Shown here one piece after another: positions 62,589-64,000 of a DNA stretch of 64,000 bases. Within the stretch, counting starts at the first letter, position 1. Each line of letters opens with the position of its first letter. A program made the translations under genes and the position numbers. This DNA comes from CAYRPN01 sp964426135 (GTDB lineage Bacteria > Planctomycetota > Phycisphaerae > Phycisphaerales > Phycisphaeraceae): contig CAYRPN010000014.1 of NCBI GenBank assembly GCA_964426135.1, forward strand, positions 1 to 64,000, written 5' to 3'. Below the pieces are notes generated by a model. That model was given only the letters and a program-made list of their open reading frames with translations. It ran no database searches and had not been told where the DNA came from.

Positions 62589-62894
62589 ATGACCGACCCT
62601 CTTGGACTCATCAATAACATTCGCGGCCCGGCCGGGCCCCGCACGCCGCAGGCGCCCGGCGGCGAAAGCGGTGCGCCGAGCTTTCAGGAAGTGCTCAAGC
62701 AGAACATCGAACAGGTCAACCGCCTGCAGCAGGATGCGGACCATGCGATTGAAGACCTGACCACCGGCCGGCGCGACGATGTCGCCCGTGTCCTCATCGC
62801 CAAGCAGAAGGCTGACATGGCGTTTCAGATGCTGCAGCAGGTGCGAAACAAACTGGTGGATGCGTACGAAGAAGTGAAGCAGATGCGCGTTTGA
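62589..62894 (+). CDS. fliE: Flagellar hook-basal body protein FliE
   Basis: 101 residues. It links the MS ring to the rod. The C-terminal helix pattern LTTGRRDDVARVLIAKQKADMAFQMLQQVRNKLVDAYEEVKQMRV is typical. A Gly/Pro-rich N-terminus precedes SFQEVLKQNIEQVN. Confidence 0.93.
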   Translation: MTDPLGLINNIRGPAGPRTPQAPGGESGAPSFQEVLKQNIEQVNRLQQDADHAIEDLTTGRRDDVARVLIAKQKADMAFQMLQQVRNKLVDAYEEVKQMRV

Positions 62895-63016
62895 TCGTTA
62901 ATTCGGCGTGCGTGGATAGGCCGCCGAACGTGACTCCGAATTGATTGGCAACTAACAGCTAACGGCTAACGGCTAACGGCTCTTAGCTCAAGGCTCCCCC
63001 GGCATGGAGGCCGATG
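62895..63016. repeat. fliE-fliF spacer
   Basis: Contains an AACGGCT tandem repeat (about 62953-62985) and a GGAGG ribosome site six bases before the fliF ATG at 63017. Confidence 0.7.
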
Positions 63017-64000
63017 ATGGAATTTCTCAGACGATACTGGACGCAGGTCCGCGCCCAGACGGCACAGATGCCGGCCAACACCAAGTTGCTCATCGGTTCG
63101 CTCGTCATCATTCTGTTGATGGCGGGCTTCCTGGTCATTCAATACGCGGCCGCGCCGCAGATGGCGCCCATCACGCCCTTTGTCGGTGATCGCCAGGCGG
63201 AAGCCATTGCCCTTCTGAAGCAGCACGGCATCGACGTGAAGACCGAGAATGCCCAGGTGCTCGTGCCCTACGACAAGCAGGTCGAGGCGATCGCGCTTCT
63301 GGAAAGCGGGCGGCTGATGGTGCCCGACACGTCCAAGGCATTCGACGATGTGATTCTCAAGTCGTCGCCCTGGGATCCCAGCGCCAAGACGTCGATGGCG
63401 TTTCTTCAGGCCAAGCAGAAGTTTCTCGCGGCCGTCATCGGAAAGATGAAGGGCGTCCGCGCCGCCGATGTCGTCATCTCCGTGCCGCAACAAACGGGCT
63501 TCGGCCGGGCGCACGTGAAGCCCAGCGCGTCCGTCAATGTCGTGATGGCCGGCGGCAAGGTGAACAAGCAACTGGTCGAGGCGATCGCAGGACTCGTCGC
63601 CGGCGCGGTGTCGGAACTGCCGCCCACGGCGGTGAATGTGATCGACGCGCTGGAGGGCCGGATTCATCACGTCGCCGACGCGGAGGATGCATCGAACGAT
63701 CAGGCGATGGCGACGGTCGTGGCGCTCGAATCGCGCTACCAGCAGAAAATCACGGATGTACTGCGGTACATCCCCGGCGTGATCGTGGCGGTGAACGTGC
63801 GCACCGATCCGAATCTGAAGCAGAACATCGAGTCGTTCAAGTACGGCGAGCAGCCGGTCAAGAATGAGAAGTCGGAGATCTCCGAAAGCAACGAAGTCCG
63901 TGCCGCCGGCGAAACCGGCGTCCGCGCCAATGCCGGCGCGGAGATCGGCGCCACGAGCAAGAACGGCTCGACCACCAAGTCCGAGAAGACCGAGACGACC
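63017..64000 (+). CDS. fliF: Flagellar MS-ring protein FliF (5' part)
   Basis: 328 codons to the window edge; no stop seen, so it is truncated by the window. It forms the MS ring in the cytoplasmic membrane. The first membrane helix is near 22-40 (LLIGSLVIILLMAGFLVIQY). Then comes the ring-building part with GRLMVPDTSKAFDDVI, GKMKGVRAADVVISVPQQTGFGR and ASVNVVMAGG. An ATG at 63014 is also possible; 63017 has the better spacing from GGAGG. The usual downstream gene is fliG. Confidence 0.93.
   Translation, partial: MEFLRRYWTQVRAQTAQMPANTKLLIGSLVIILLMAGFLVIQYAAAPQMAPITPFVGDRQAEAIALLKQHGIDVKTENAQVLVPYDKQVEAIALLESGRLMVPDTSKAFDDVILKSSPWDPSAKTSMAFLQAKQKFLAAVIGKMKGVRAADVVISVPQQTGFGRAHVKPSASVNVVMAGGKVNKQLVEAIAGLVAGAVSELPPTAVNVIDALEGRIHHVADAEDASNDQAMATVVALESRYQQKITDVLRYIPGVIVAVNVRTDPNLKQNIESFKYGEQPVKNEKSEISESNEVRAAGETGVRANAGAEIGATSKNGSTTKSEKTETT

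Overview
The window looks like a chromosomal segment of a high-GC bacterium of the phylum Planctomycetota, probably Phycisphaerae-like. The placement is inferred from gene content, because there is no rRNA gene or tRNA here. Supporting signs are two PEP-CTERM secreted proteins, a planctomycete-type cytochrome c (PSC1) fused to WD40 repeats, tetrahydromethanopterin-linked C1 genes (fhcA, fhcB and an ATP-grasp gene), two divergent GroELs, many secreted proteins of unknown function, and a flagellar cluster with its own NtrC-type regulator. About 52 protein genes were recognised, plus one structured non-coding RNA that is probably 6S RNA.

Layout. 1-1491: no gene, several repeats. 1492-9396: PEP-CTERM protein, ROK regulator, the 6S-like RNA with its own promoter and terminator, a secreted Tyr/Cys-repeat protein, dienelactone hydrolase, secreted esterase, PfkB kinase. 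9510-22868: housekeeping genes (gltX, smpB, mnmE, yidC, ptsI, RNase E/G) and one lipoprotein. 23545-31665: a chaperone block groEL1-groES-groEL2, three unknown small genes, dnaJ, grpE, then a FmdB zinc ribbon and a cold-shock gene. 31786-38760: histidine kinase; a probable zinc-starvation operon on the minus strand (DUF1826, PEP-CTERM propeller, COG0523 GTPase) behind a promoter with two palindromic operators; a secreted cytochrome/WD40 pair. 38923-44086: a GbsR/MarR-type regulator followed by a DCC-MBOAT fusion, two paralogous four-helix membrane proteins, a DUF2071 protein and a metallo-beta-lactamase-fold protein. 44246-50180: diguanylate cyclase, two unknown proteins, ubiX, HDOD-GGDEF protein, orphan ABC ATPase. 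50330-54483: C1-transfer operon. 55131-57740: large TPR membrane protein. 58164-64000: flagellar operon start (FlgN-like, sensor kinase, NtrC activator, sigma-54 promoter, flgB, flgC, fliE, fliF cut by the window edge).

A second theme is repeat load. Nearly every spacer carries short GC-rich palindromes, often paired in inverted orientation. Many have a conserved foot, either GTAG or (T)TTAGC, as in REP elements mobilised by RAYT transposases, although no such transposase lies in the window. Similar palindromes also sit in frame inside gltX, mnmE and the DCC-MBOAT gene. Other spacers hold 7-10 nt tandem repeats, including plant-telomere-like TTTAGGG arrays.

The best candidates for new biology are the GbsR-DCC/MBOAT-DUF2071-MBL cluster, the three unknown genes inside the chaperone operon, the zinc-type operon that includes a PEP-CTERM protein, and the bistable 6S-like RNA.
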